64,000 nucleotides of DNA from Teretinema sp964641135 (lineage in GTDB: Bacteria; Spirochaetota; Spirochaetia; Treponematales; Treponemataceae), in assembly GCA_964641135.1 (NCBI GenBank), contig CAZXJV010000002.1, positions 18,647 through 82,646 on the forward strand, in the 5' to 3' direction. The position numbers and the translations under genes are program-made. Of the stretch, positions 26,407 through 36,141 are shown one piece after another (the stretch's first letter is position 1; every line of letters starts with the position of its first letter). Under the pieces are notes generated by a model that was not told where the DNA came from, ran no database searches, and worked only from the letters and a program-made list of their open reading frames with translations.

Positions 26407-28413
26407 ATGACGATCAATACCAGGCTTTTAAAAAGGCGGTTTGTCTGCTTGCTGGCACTTACCGGTGCAGTGCTTCTTGTTCTTTCTTTGGCTGCCTGTC
26501 CAGGCTCGAATTCTGCTCCGCCGGTACCCGGGCCTGCACCAATAGTATTTCCGGCCCCTCCGGCAAATCTGTATGACTTTTCAATGCTTGGCGCCGAATA
26601 TTCTGCGGGTGACTCGGTCAGTTTTTCTGTCTTTGCGCCTCGAGCCCGTGCAGTCAGCCTGAAAATAGCCGGGGATGATGATGTTGCAATGACAAAGGAC
26701 GTGTACGGTATCTGGCGGGTTACCCGTCCTGACACTCCGGTTGGCACCCGGTACCGGTTCAGTGTTGACGGAACCCTTGCCAGTGACCCCTACGGAAAGG
26801 CCTGGAGCTGGCAGGACTGGCAGGGCGGCGGATGGTCAATAGTTGTTGACCCTGCGGATTTCTCATGGACTGATGCAGACTGGGAAATTCCGTCGATCGA
26901 CGAACTGGTTATTTACGAACTGCACCTCAAGGATATGACATCCCATGCAACCAGTGCGGACATCGGTGTTGCTGATGATGCAATCCGTGGCAAGTATGCC
27001 GGAATTTCTGCTGCTATTCCGTATTTCCAGGAGCTGGGTGTAAATGCCCTTGAGTTCATGCCGATTTCCGAGTTCAATGACGGCGGTTATTCCTGGGGCT
27101 ACAATACGCAGAGCTTTTTTGCCCCCGAGTCAGGCTTTGCGGTGGACCTGTCAGACGGATACCCGACCGGCTCGCAGGTTGCCGAATTTCAGCAGATGGT
27201 GGATGACCTGCATGGTGCAGGTATCGCAGTCATTGTAGACATGGTGTACAACCATGTCGGCAACGACCAGAACTCCTTCTGGGCGATCGACAATATCTAC
27301 TATTTTGACTACAACAATAATGGGACCACCTCCGATGACGGTACCCCTTGGGGCAACCATGTTGCCTCCTGGCGCCCCATGGTTAAAAAACTGATGTATG
27401 ATAACCTGTGCTACTTTATCGAGTATCTCCATGTAGATGGTTTCCGCTTCGATGCCACCAGCTACATGGATCATAATGCCCTCAAAGAAGTTGTTGCCGC
27501 CCTCAAGGTAGAGTTTCCGGACGTTATCTTTATTGCGGAACAACTTCCCAATTCTGCAAACTTCAAGGGAACCGGGATTGCCCAGTGGTCAGATCCTTTC
27601 CACGACACCATGAAAGCCCTGCTGCGCATGGGTACGTATCAGGGTAATGCCTACAACAGCAGCAACCTGGGAAAAATTACCTATTATACCAAGGATGACA
27701 ATTGGTCAGCAAACCCGCTTGAGACCATCAACTACTTCGAATCTCATGATGAAAACTCGGTGCTTTTTGAGGTTTTGACCAATACCGGAAAAACTATTGA
27801 GGATGCCCGTAAATCTACCAAGCTCGGTGCCCTGCACCTCTTTACCGCTCTTGGTACACCGATGCTCATGGCCGGGCAGGAATTTCTTAAAAACCGCGAA
27901 GGACAGAACCTGAATGAAACGAATGGCCAGATTGACTGGTCCTGGTATTCAGGTGCTGACGTGGCAGCCCTGCGGTCCCAGGATGTGTTTACATATTATC
28001 AGGGGCTCATCGCCTTGCGGAAAGCATATCCTTCACTCCGTTTGACTGGTTCCGATCCTGCTTCTGTCGGGGCGTTCCGCTGGTCTGTTACCCCCGGTGC
28101 CTGGGGTAATCTGGGTTATCCGTATACCAACGGCGGCGATCTGGTTATCGGGTATGCTCTTAATGCCAATGCAAGTGTTGGAAGTGTCCAGTGGGTTGTG
28201 GTGTTGAACTATGCTACAACTGATAAAACAGATCTGGAGATCGTCTTTCCGGCCGGCGGGAATTGGTATCTGATTGCTGATGGTGATGTGGTTCACCGCG
28301 ACGCACCTCCCGTTACTGTAACGCCAACCGGGGATGATGCTGCAGGCTGGAAAGTCACACGAACAGTGCCTGCCCGCACGGGTCTGTTGTTTGCGAAAGG
28401 ATTGGTTTTCTGA
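26407..28413 (+). CDS. GH13 alpha-amylase family lipoprotein
   Basis: A secreted glycoside hydrolase acting on alpha-glucans. A type II signal peptide ends in LSLAAC, so the mature protein would be lipid-anchored at Cys31. A CBM48/E-set-like domain (about 55-145, with VSFSVFAPRARAVSLKI) precedes the TIM barrel. Catalytic residues are present: region I DMVYNH, nucleophile Asp349 in VDGFRFDA, acid/base Glu378 in IFIAEQ, and His447-Asp448 in ESHDE. The layout resembles branching enzyme and trehalohydrolase-type GH13 members more than classical secreted amylases, so the exact bond cleaved is uncertain. GGAGG lies about 10 bases before the ATG. Monocistronic, ending in a strong terminator. Confidence 0.92.
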   Translation: MTINTRLLKRRFVCLLALTGAVLLVLSLAACPGSNSAPPVPGPAPIVFPAPPANLYDFSMLGAEYSAGDSVSFSVFAPRARAVSLKIAGDDDVAMTKDVYGIWRVTRPDTPVGTRYRFSVDGTLASDPYGKAWSWQDWQGGGWSIVVDPADFSWTDADWEIPSIDELVIYELHLKDMTSHATSADIGVADDAIRGKYAGISAAIPYFQELGVNALEFMPISEFNDGGYSWGYNTQSFFAPESGFAVDLSDGYPTGSQVAEFQQMVDDLHGAGIAVIVDMVYNHVGNDQNSFWAIDNIYYFDYNNNGTTSDDGTPWGNHVASWRPMVKKLMYDNLCYFIEYLHVDGFRFDATSYMDHNALKEVVAALKVEFPDVIFIAEQLPNSANFKGTGIAQWSDPFHDTMKALLRMGTYQGNAYNSSNLGKITYYTKDDNWSANPLETINYFESHDENSVLFEVLTNTGKTIEDARKSTKLGALHLFTALGTPMLMAGQEFLKNREGQNLNETNGQIDWSWYSGADVAALRSQDVFTYYQGLIALRKAYPSLRLTGSDPASVGAFRWSVTPGAWGNLGYPYTNGGDLVIGYALNANASVGSVQWVVVLNYATTDKTDLEIVFPAGGNWYLIADGDVVHRDAPPVTVTPTGDDAAGWKVTRTVPARTGLLFAKGLVF

Positions 28414-28445
28414 TCATCGATGATACTGTAAAGAACCAATAACGG

Positions 28446-28482
28446 GGCTGTCCTGTGCAGTGATGCAGGACAGCCTTTTTTT
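28446..28482 (+). terminator. Intrinsic terminator after the GH13 gene
   Basis: A perfect 10-bp stem GGCTGTCCTG (28446-28455) with CAGGACAGCC (28466-28475), followed by seven T residues. Confidence 0.93.
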
Positions 28483-28587
28483 GCAGGTGTTCCGGGAACC
28501 CTGTGCCGGTTTTCACGGAGGCCCTGTGGTAGAATCGTATCGGGCTCTGTTCAAGCAATGCAGATGTCGGTCGTAAAAGGGGTTTAA

Positions 28588-29955
28588 ATGTTCAGTATAC
28601 GGTTAATGATCAAATACCGGCATCAGGATGCGCCTGATCCTTTTGCTGTTATACACAGCATTTTCGAACGCATTCGCTATCATGATGAAACCATCTCCTT
28701 TTCTGCTGTTCAGACTGACAAAGATGGTATGACGAAAGGTGTGTTCACCATTACGCGTGGCGACAGAGGCACCGAAGACGGGTATCCCTATGCCCTTGAT
28801 GTTGAAACAGTCAGAAAGCAAAACTTCGGCTGTCTGCTTGTCGAGATCTGTTATGATGAACATCAGAATCTCCAGGCTCTCCGTGAAAAAATAGGCGAAG
28901 GGGATTCTCTGCTTTTCAGATATCTGAAAGAATGGCTTGAGCTTATAGATGCGGACTATGCCTCTATACATACATCCCTTGAACCCCTGTCTTTTGCCGG
29001 ACTTGATGAAGAAGGCTTTCCGGCACGGCTTGGCTGGATAACCTGGTTCGGTGACAGGCTCTGTACTGTCATCGGCAGGGACCTGCTCCTTGATGCCCGG
29101 CCTGTGCTGTACAATGCCTGCACAGTACAGAACCGGCAGGGAGTGCTGTGGCAGCTCACCTCCAGCATCCTGGATCGGACTGAAGGACTTGGACGGTATC
29201 AGGGCCTGCGTACCTACCTGGACGGGCGCGTGTTTCGTCCGCTTCAGCTTGTTGAATCTTCCTGGTTTTCGCTTGCGTATACTCTTGCGGGACATGTACA
29301 GTTTTCGGCTGAAACAGATGATATTGAGACGGCAATGGAGGCTGTCTGCGGCTGTACGCTGGAACAGTACAAGGATCTTTGGGATACAGCGGACGGACGA
29401 ACCTGCGGCCTGGATGTCAGCATCAGTTATTCCCGGTTGGAGAAGGGCTATTCATGCAGCCTTTTTGTTAATAGCAGACTTGACAGCATACGGGGCAGGG
29501 ATGTGATCAGGATTGATATTTCTGATTACCTGTACACTTTTTTGCGCATGAACTCGATGCTGCCTGATCCGCAGCCGGCAGGCCTTGATATCCGGCCCCC
29601 GAAAAATGCCCTGTATGCCCTGTGTGCTGACATTGAATTCATGCATCCACTGTCCATTGAGCCTCTTTCTGAACGTCTCGTTGAACTTTTTGACTGCCAG
29701 GACCATTCCTTGTGTGAAGGTGTCCTGACAGTGCGGGTGCTCGGTCTTCTTGTAACAGTTTCATTCACCCATGAGTTCGGGGGTCTTTCGTATTACTCCC
29801 TCAAGGCGCGGTATGCCGGGAAAACAGATGAATCCTGGCGCAGTATAGACATCAGTAATTATTTTATCACCATGCTTGAAACGGGTGGGGTCTTGCAGAG
29901 CAGGGATCTGATTTTCCGGAAAACGACTATAATGTGTAACAAATCTGTAAATTGA
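28588..29955 (+). CDS. Unknown soluble protein, 455 aa
   Basis: I do not recognise the family. No signal peptide and no membrane helix. The composition is rich in Asp, Tyr and Leu with moderate Cys. Notable segments are IRYHDETISFSAVQTD near the N-terminus, ARLGWITWFGDRLC near residue 150, and VDSIRG/RIDISDYLYTFLRM near 305. Both halves mix strands and helices, so two domains are plausible. AAAGGGG lies a few bases before the ATG. It stands alone between the GH13 terminator and the efflux operon. The context does not suggest a role. Confidence 0.65.
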   Translation: MFSIRLMIKYRHQDAPDPFAVIHSIFERIRYHDETISFSAVQTDKDGMTKGVFTITRGDRGTEDGYPYALDVETVRKQNFGCLLVEICYDEHQNLQALREKIGEGDSLLFRYLKEWLELIDADYASIHTSLEPLSFAGLDEEGFPARLGWITWFGDRLCTVIGRDLLLDARPVLYNACTVQNRQGVLWQLTSSILDRTEGLGRYQGLRTYLDGRVFRPLQLVESSWFSLAYTLAGHVQFSAETDDIETAMEAVCGCTLEQYKDLWDTADGRTCGLDVSISYSRLEKGYSCSLFVNSRLDSIRGRDVIRIDISDYLYTFLRMNSMLPDPQPAGLDIRPPKNALYALCADIEFMHPLSIEPLSERLVELFDCQDHSLCEGVLTVRVLGLLVTVSFTHEFGGLSYYSLKARYAGKTDESWRSIDISNYFITMLETGGVLQSRDLIFRKTTIMCNKSVN

Positions 29956-30026
29956 TGCCCTATAGCGTATCCCGGGGGTGCCCTGAGTTGTGAATTCTTT
30001 CGTATCGTCAAAATAGAGAGGATTTC

Positions 30027-31349
30027 ATGAATAAAAAACTGTTCAGTAGTGTGACAGGCCTTTTTCTTTTTCTATTTGTTTGGGGAGGCTCTGCTGCTGC
30101 CGAGCCTTTAACGCTTGATCTGACAGCTGCGGTTCGCCTTGCCCTGGCAAACAGTCCGTCTTTGGTGCGGCATGAGCAAAATCTGCTGCAGGCGGAAAAA
30201 CAGGCAGCATCGGTTTGGAATGCTTTTTTGCCTAACCTGTCGCTTTCTGCATCATTGAGAAATACACACTGGTTCGGTGAAGTGCCTCCCTCGGCGGCAG
30301 CCCAGGATCCATGGACTCTGGGTGCCTCTGCAGGTCTTTCCCTGACCCTTCCGTCTTCACTGCCCGCATCTATTTCTCTTACCCTGCAGGAACGGGATCT
30401 GGCCCGTCTTGCCTGGGCAGAGGCGGGCACAGCACTTGGCCGTTCAGTTTCACGTGCTTTTTATGCACTTGCTGCGGCTGAACAGACCCTTGTAATTTCA
30501 GCGGAAAACCTGCAGCGTGCTGAACGGCAGGCTGATCTTGTTGAGCGGAATTATCGCAGCGGTCTTGCATCCGAGCTTGCCTGGCTGCAGGCCCGTTATA
30601 ATGCGGCAAGCCTGCGTCCGGATCTTTCCCGGGATACCCTTTCCCGCGATACCGCCAGACGTACCCTGCTTTCCCTGCTGGGGCTTTCACTTGATACCGA
30701 ACTTGTACTTGTAACCGAAACCGGTCCGGATATTTTTTCCATTCCTGACGGTGACGCCGCCCTTCTTGTTGAACGCAGGCTTGATGTCCGCCGCGCTGTT
30801 CTTGAACTTGAGAAGTCCCGAACATCCCGGCTTGCAGGTGACCTGGGCCGTTTTGGTCCAACCATATCATTGAGCGAGACCTTTTCGGTTTCAAATTTGC
30901 AGCAGGAATTGAAATTACCGGAAAACGGGTCACTTACGCTGTCGGTAAGCATTCCCCTTAACGGCTATATTCCCGGCTCCCGTGAAAGCCTTGCCGGTTC
31001 TGCCCGACAAAGCGCCGTAGTAACTGCCGAGGCCGCGCTCAAACAACTTCGCATTGATGCCGAACGTGAAATTCTTAATCTGCGGGGCTCCCTTGCCCAG
31101 CTTGCAGAAACCGCGGAAAGTGCCTCCCTGAACGTTCAGCTTGCCGAACGCAGCTATGCCCTGTCCCGTGACGGATATGCCGCAGGTCTTGTCAGTGAGG
31201 AGTCGTTAAACGATGAACGGGCAAAACTTGCGCAGGCACAGATGCGTTCTCTTGCTGCTGAATATAACCGCAAAGCAAGCCTTGCTGATCTTGCCTGGAT
31301 GCTGAATGCGGGTTTTTCCCAATTTAATTCTGTTGGAGGAGCTGAATGA
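30027..31349 (+). CDS. TolC-family outer membrane efflux protein
   Basis: 440 residues with a cleavable signal peptide (ending GSAAAEP). The mature protein has the two long helical repeats of the OEP family, with LTLDLTAAVRLALANSP and AEKQAASVWNAFLPNLSLSAS at the start and LAERSYALSRDGYAAGLVS in the second repeat. It would form the outer-membrane exit duct for the MFP and RND proteins encoded next. GAGAGG precedes the ATG. The stop codon overlaps the start of the MFP gene (ATGA), showing an operon. Confidence 0.92.
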   Translation: MNKKLFSSVTGLFLFLFVWGGSAAAEPLTLDLTAAVRLALANSPSLVRHEQNLLQAEKQAASVWNAFLPNLSLSASLRNTHWFGEVPPSAAAQDPWTLGASAGLSLTLPSSLPASISLTLQERDLARLAWAEAGTALGRSVSRAFYALAAAEQTLVISAENLQRAERQADLVERNYRSGLASELAWLQARYNAASLRPDLSRDTLSRDTARRTLLSLLGLSLDTELVLVTETGPDIFSIPDGDAALLVERRLDVRRAVLELEKSRTSRLAGDLGRFGPTISLSETFSVSNLQQELKLPENGSLTLSVSIPLNGYIPGSRESLAGSARQSAVVTAEAALKQLRIDAEREILNLRGSLAQLAETAESASLNVQLAERSYALSRDGYAAGLVSEESLNDERAKLAQAQMRSLAAEYNRKASLADLAWMLNAGFSQFNSVGGAE

Positions 31350-32494
31350 AACTCTTTGATCGTGTAAAAAAAACAGGTACTGACGGCCTTATCAGACTGG
31401 TGCTGGTTCTGTGTATAGTGCTTGTAACCGGTGCTATTATTATCACTACACGAAGCCCCCGCCAGTCAGCTGGCGGATTTTCTGCCCCGACAAGCCGTTC
31501 TGTAAGCGGGATGGCACCAACAGGCAGTGCGCCTGCGGTTACCGGAAGCGGCCCGGGATCGGGAACCGGTCCTGGTGCGGGTGCAGGTGCGGGTGCGGGT
31601 GCAGATGCAGGTGCAGGTGCAGGTGCAGGTGCACCTGCAGGCAGCGCTGAAGGTTCGAATCCTTCGGCAAGTTCTGGCCGTAGCATACAGCCTCCGTCTG
31701 CTGCACGCATTACCGTAGAAGTGGTGACACTTGCTCCTGCACTCATTCAAAAGCCGCTTCGTCTTACAGGAGATGTTCTGGCACGAAGCCGGGTGTCCCT
31801 GGTTCCGGATACTGCAGGACGGGTTACACGTGTTCTTGTGCGTCCTGGGGACTATGTAAACCGCGGAGATTCTGTTGCCATGGTTGATCCGTCGCGGCCG
31901 GGAAGTCCCTTTGCCGAAAGCCCGGTGCGGTCTACTGTATCCGGGACAGTTCTGGCAATGCCGGTTTCGGTAGGAGATACTGTTTCTACCGGAACAGTCG
32001 TAGCTCAAGTTGGTTCTCTTGGCGCTCTTGAAGTTGTTTCTGCAGTTCCCGAAAAATACATCGGCCAACTCAAAACAGGCCTGCCTGCCTCACTGTCCTT
32101 TGAAGCCTGGCCGGCAAAACACTTTCCTGCAACCCTTGCTTTTATCGGTCCGGTAGTTGACCCTGCCACCAGAACAGTAGAGGTCAGGCTCGATTTTTCC
32201 GATCTCCAGGGGCTTGTCCGGCCGGGCATGTATGCCTCCATCAGTCTGGTAACTGCTGAATCCCGTTCTACCATGGTTGTACCCCGAACTGCCCTGCGCT
32301 CCTGGAATTCCGCCGATGCGGTCTACATTGTTGATGAGGCCGGCGTCGCAAGGGTTCGTCCGGTTACGCTCGGGCTTTCAAATGACCGCCAGATCGAGCT
32401 GGTTTCAGGCGTACAGTTTGGTGACCGGGTTATCAGTGCCGGTTCTGTTACAGATGGGACAGCAGTGCGTGCGGTAGAGCGTGGAGGAAATTGA
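31346..32494 (+). CDS. RND efflux periplasmic adaptor (MFP) with a Gly-Ala linker
   Basis: 382 residues, anchored by an N-terminal helix (about 12-33). Next comes a disordered region rich in Pro, Ser, Gly and Ala, including an unusual Gly-Ala run at about residues 77-96 coded by a hexanucleotide repeat. The adaptor fold begins near residue 120: a lipoyl-like domain (SRVSLVPDTAGRVTRVLVRPGDYV...VSGTVLAMPVSVGDTV) without a long coiled-coil hairpin between its halves, a beta-barrel (LKTGLPASLSFEAWP) and the C-terminal membrane-proximal domain. GGAG is placed before the ATG. It overlaps both neighbours and links the TolC and RND subunits. Substrate unknown. Confidence 0.92.
   Translation: MKLFDRVKKTGTDGLIRLVLVLCIVLVTGAIIITTRSPRQSAGGFSAPTSRSVSGMAPTGSAPAVTGSGPGSGTGPGAGAGAGAGADAGAGAGAGAPAGSAEGSNPSASSGRSIQPPSAARITVEVVTLAPALIQKPLRLTGDVLARSRVSLVPDTAGRVTRVLVRPGDYVNRGDSVAMVDPSRPGSPFAESPVRSTVSGTVLAMPVSVGDTVSTGTVVAQVGSLGALEVVSAVPEKYIGQLKTGLPASLSFEAWPAKHFPATLAFIGPVVDPATRTVEVRLDFSDLQGLVRPGMYASISLVTAESRSTMVVPRTALRSWNSADAVYIVDEAGVARVRPVTLGLSNDRQIELVSGVQFGDRVISAGSVTDGTAVRAVERGGN
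31574..31633 (+). repeat. In-frame hexanucleotide repeat (GGTGCR x10) coding Gly-Ala
   Basis: Ten tandem 6-base units: eight read GGTGCA or GGTGCG, with one GATGCA variant, beginning on a codon boundary of the adaptor gene. Each unit encodes Gly-Ala (once Asp-Ala). Gain or loss of units would change linker length by two residues without a frameshift. Confidence 0.9.
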
Positions 32495-35400
32495 TGAACA
32501 TATCGGAATTGTCTGTACGCCGTCCGGTTACTATAACAATGCTCTTTATTTTAGTCTTTGTTGTTTCGGCAATCTTTGTTCCGCGACTTGGTGTCGGCTT
32601 GTATCCTTCGGTTACAATGCCCCGCCTTACGGTGTTTACCAGCTACCCGAATGTGGGTCCTGATGAAATCGAAGCAAATGTAACTGCAGTTCTTGAAAAC
32701 CGTCTTGCAAGAATTCGCGGGCTTACATCAATTTCAAGCCAGTCATCAACCGGATCAAGCCGCATTACTCTCAGCTTCGGGTATGATGTAAATCTTGATG
32801 AGGCGTCTGCCGAAATTAATGAGGTTCTTGCCCAGGCAGTCCGTGCTCTTCCTGCCGATTGCGGCGTGCCGGTATTGCGTCGTTTTGATATGAGCGCCAT
32901 GCCGATTATGCGCTTGAATGTAAAGGGAAATTTGCCGCTTGATCAGCTGCGTTCCATAGCAGAAGAAACCGTTCAGCCCCTTCTGGAGCGTGTGGAAGGA
33001 GTTGCTTCGGCAGATGTGGCAGGCGGTGCTGCCAGGTTTGTACGGGTGGATGTATCGGCAAACCGTCTGGAGGCATTCGGCTTGTCTCTTTCATCGATAG
33101 CTCAATCTCTTTCAGCCCGTAATGTGCGGCTTGCAGGCGGTACACTCTCTGGTGAACAGCTTGATTACCAAATCCGTACAAATGAGGTCTACCGCAGTCT
33201 GGAAGAAGTTCGCGCAACTGTCATTGCAGCACCTTCATCCGCAACAGTACTGCGTCTGGGCGACATTGCGGATGTATATGAAGATTTTGATTATTCCGGG
33301 TCACGCATCTGGATTGACGGTGTCCCGGGCCTGTATGTGTCAGTCACCAACGAAACGGGAACCAACAGTGCCAGTGTTGCCCGCGGTGTCCGGGCCGCGC
33401 TTGACGGTATTAATGAAAGTCTTCCTGCAGGAGTTGAAGTGGTGGTGGTAAGCGATGACACCACCCTTGTAAACTCAACCCTTAACCAGGTTTATACCTC
33501 TGCGGTTTGGGGTGCGGTCCTTGCGATGCTTGTGATCTTTATTTTTTTGCGATCGGTAAAGGGCACCGTGATAATCGGTTTATCAATGCCCATTTCCATT
33601 ATCGTCACACTCCTTGTTATGTCTTTGATGAATCTGACAATAAACATAATGACAATGGCGGGACTGATTCTCGGTATCGGTATGATTGTCGATTCTTCAA
33701 TAGTAGTGCTGGAAAATATTCATCTGTACCGGGAACGAGGAGACCGGCCGGCTGTGGCGGCAATTCTGGGCAGCCGTGAAATGCTGAATGCCATCGTTGC
33801 AAGTACTGCCACAACCCTGTGTGTTTTTATTCCGATGATTATATACAAGGCAGAACTTGAAATGATGGGACAGATGTTTCAGGACCTGGTTATCACTGTG
33901 GTTATCTCGCTTTCTGTTTCTCTTGTTGTTGCAGTAACACTGGTGCCCGCTCTGTGCGGCAGCATTCTCAGGCTTGATACCCGTGTGCAAAAACCGCTGC
34001 GCTTTCCGGTTCTCGCCCGCTTTGATGCAGGTGTAGAAGGGTTTTTGCGTGCTCTTGAAAACGGGTATGTTCGGGCGTTGCGTTTTGTTCTTGCGAACAG
34101 GTTCCTTGTATTAACCCTTGTGTCCCTGCTGTTGGTTCTGTCTCTTTTGCGGTTCGGCTCTCTGGGCATGAATCTGGCTCCGACATCCACAACCGATGAC
34201 AGGATCACTGTCTCTCTTTCCATGCCGGCGGGCACAAATGCTGCGGTAACCGAGGATCTCCTGTTCCGTATGCAACAGATCATTCAGACCGAGGTCAGCG
34301 GCTATACCTCTTTGCTGCTGAATGCCGGTCAGGGTACCAGCGGGAGCATTCAGATAAACCTGCCGCCACCGGACAAGCAGACTCTTACACCGGCCGATAT
34401 CCGGACAATTCTGACTCCCCACCTTTCTTCTTTTCCGGGAGCGAATTTCAGTTTTTCGTCAGGACGTTCCTGGGGAGGAAGCTCGCCGGTAAATATTGCC
34501 CTGTATTCCAGGAACAGCGACGAGCTTGCCGAGGCTGCAGACCGTATTGTAGAAATTCTCAAAGAGCAGGTGCCGCAGTTGACCAATGTTTCCACAGATC
34601 AAAGCTCGGGGAATCCTGAATACCTTGTGAAAGTGGATACAGACCGGGCCGCATCCCTGGGCGTGTCTGTTCAGGCGGTTGCTTCACAGCTGCGTACCAT
34701 GCTGAACGGTGTAACTGCAACAACCTTTCTGTACGGAGCGAACGAGATACAGGTTCGGGTGCGGTTGCGCGACAGCGATCTGGATTCGTTATCCGATTTG
34801 CTTCGTATTACTGTTCCCGGCCGAACCGGGCGGGTCAGCCTTGATAATCTTGTTACCCTGGAAAGCGGATACGCACCTCGCAGTATTTCACGCGAGGACG
34901 GCCTCAGGCTGAGCCGGGTAACCGCCCAGCTTGTTTCAGGTGCAGCGATTACAGATGTTCAGCCCCTGGTGGATGCTGCCCTTGCACAGTATCTTGTGCT
35001 GCCTGAATCCGTGACAATGGCTGGCAGCGGTGAGTCGCGCGACATTCAGCGTTTTGGCGGATCATTGATCCTGGTGCTTCTTGTTGCGGTGTTTTTGGTT
35101 TTTCTGGTTATGGCGGCACAGTTTGAATCCCTCGTTGATCCGTTTATAATTTTCTTCTCTATACCTCTGTTGGTGATCGGCGTTGTGTGGATCTATGTCA
35201 TCATGAAGATGCCCTTTACCCTGTATGGCGGTATTGGTGCTGTCGCTCTGGTTGGTGTTATTGTAAACAACGGTATTGTGCTGGTGGATGCAATGAACCG
35301 TCTGATGGACAAAAAAACACCGGTTATGGAAGCATGCCTTTCTGCCGGGCGAAACCGTTTGCGACCTATTTTAATGACAACGTTGACTACTGTGACCGGG

Positions 35401-35619
35401 ATGATTCCCATGTCGTTCTTCCCCGGTCCCGGCGGAGAAATGATGCAGCCGGTGGGACTAACTATAGTGGGCGGCCTTGTTTCCGGGGCGGTTCTGACGC
35501 TCTTTGTTACACCGGTGATGTATAGTCTGTTCAACAAACGGCGTGAACAACGTTTTGCAAATCCTGACGCCCTGATGAATCAATTGGCAGAATATGATAC
35601 AGTTCACAGCACAAACTGA
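32494..35619 (+). CDS. RND family efflux permease
   Basis: A 1041-residue inner-membrane proton-driven exporter of the hydrophobe/amphiphile (HAE1/AcrB-like) type. Twelve membrane helices are grouped 1+6+5 around two large periplasmic loops (about residues 33-330 and 560-855). The family signature GIGMIVDSSIVVLENI lies in helix 4 with an acidic residue on the proton path, and the second-half equivalent GVIVNNGIVLVDAMN is present. ATG 32494 is chosen over TTG 32491 because GGAGG is 6 bases before it; it overlaps the adaptor stop by one base (TGATG). The third gene of the tripartite operon. Confidence 0.95.
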   Translation: MNISELSVRRPVTITMLFILVFVVSAIFVPRLGVGLYPSVTMPRLTVFTSYPNVGPDEIEANVTAVLENRLARIRGLTSISSQSSTGSSRITLSFGYDVNLDEASAEINEVLAQAVRALPADCGVPVLRRFDMSAMPIMRLNVKGNLPLDQLRSIAEETVQPLLERVEGVASADVAGGAARFVRVDVSANRLEAFGLSLSSIAQSLSARNVRLAGGTLSGEQLDYQIRTNEVYRSLEEVRATVIAAPSSATVLRLGDIADVYEDFDYSGSRIWIDGVPGLYVSVTNETGTNSASVARGVRAALDGINESLPAGVEVVVVSDDTTLVNSTLNQVYTSAVWGAVLAMLVIFIFLRSVKGTVIIGLSMPISIIVTLLVMSLMNLTINIMTMAGLILGIGMIVDSSIVVLENIHLYRERGDRPAVAAILGSREMLNAIVASTATTLCVFIPMIIYKAELEMMGQMFQDLVITVVISLSVSLVVAVTLVPALCGSILRLDTRVQKPLRFPVLARFDAGVEGFLRALENGYVRALRFVLANRFLVLTLVSLLLVLSLLRFGSLGMNLAPTSTTDDRITVSLSMPAGTNAAVTEDLLFRMQQIIQTEVSGYTSLLLNAGQGTSGSIQINLPPPDKQTLTPADIRTILTPHLSSFPGANFSFSSGRSWGGSSPVNIALYSRNSDELAEAADRIVEILKEQVPQLTNVSTDQSSGNPEYLVKVDTDRAASLGVSVQAVASQLRTMLNGVTATTFLYGANEIQVRVRLRDSDLDSLSDLLRITVPGRTGRVSLDNLVTLESGYAPRSISREDGLRLSRVTAQLVSGAAITDVQPLVDAALAQYLVLPESVTMAGSGESRDIQRFGGSLILVLLVAVFLVFLVMAAQFESLVDPFIIFFSIPLLVIGVVWIYVIMKMPFTLYGGIGAVALVGVIVNNGIVLVDAMNRLMDKKTPVMEACLSAGRNRLRPILMTTLTTVTGMIPMSFFPGPGGEMMQPVGLTIVGGLVSGAVLTLFVTPVMYSLFNKRREQRFANPDALMNQLAEYDTVHSTN

Positions 35620-35633
35620 TACATGGAGATGTC

Positions 35634-36131
35634 ATGAGCGAAAAAAATACCTGTCCCTGCGGTTCAGGCAAAGCCTATACCGCATGTTGTGAACCTGTTA
35701 TTACCGGTAAATCCCCGGCGCCAACCGCCGAAGCCCTGATGCGGGCCCGTTATTCTGCCTACGCAAAGCACGAGATTGACTTTATCATGAAGTCCTGTAT
35801 CCGGCGCGAGGGAGAAAACGAGATTGATCCGGAAGAAACACGGCGCTGGAGCGAAAGCTCACAGTGGCTTGGTCTGACCATTCACCGCACAGAAGCCGGT
35901 TCTGCGTCCGATTCAAAGGGCCTTGTAGAGTTTTCTGCCTTTTATTCTCAAAAGGGATTGCGTGACGAGCACCGCGAGACCGCACAATTCAGGAAGGTTG
36001 ACGGCCAATGGTTGTATGCGGAAGGAACTATGGCTGCAACTACAGTTGTCCGCACCGGTGAAAAGGTTGGCAGGAACGATCCGTGCCCCTGTAAATCGGG
36101 AAAAAAATACAAGCAGTGCTGTGGCCGTTAA
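35634..36131 (+). CDS. YchJ-family protein with N- and C-terminal SEC-C motifs
   Basis: A 165-residue protein of the UPF0225/YchJ family. It starts with a zinc-binding SEC-C-like motif (CPCGSGKAYTACC) and ends with a second, canonical one (RNDPCPCKSGKKYKQCC), flanking an NTF2-like central domain (ALMRARYSAYAKHEIDFI...FYSQKG). SEC-C motifs bind zinc and in SecA contact SecB, but the function of YchJ is not known. GGAG lies 6 bases before the ATG. The start is 14 bases after the RND stop, so it may be a passenger in the efflux operon. Convergent with pirin, with 10 bases between. Confidence 0.93.
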   Translation: MSEKNTCPCGSGKAYTACCEPVITGKSPAPTAEALMRARYSAYAKHEIDFIMKSCIRREGENEIDPEETRRWSESSQWLGLTIHRTEAGSASDSKGLVEFSAFYSQKGLRDEHRETAQFRKVDGQWLYAEGTMAATTVVRTGEKVGRNDPCPCKSGKKYKQCCGR

Positions 36132-36141
36132 GCGCCACTTG

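Noticed and set aside
31574..31633. Possible CRISPR array
   Set aside because: Units are 6 bases with no spacers, inside a coding frame; no cas genes are present.
31466..32068. Minus-strand frame with a Cys/Thr/Arg repeat opposite the Gly-Ala linker
   Set aside because: The repeats merely mirror the hexanucleotide repeat; no gene signals.
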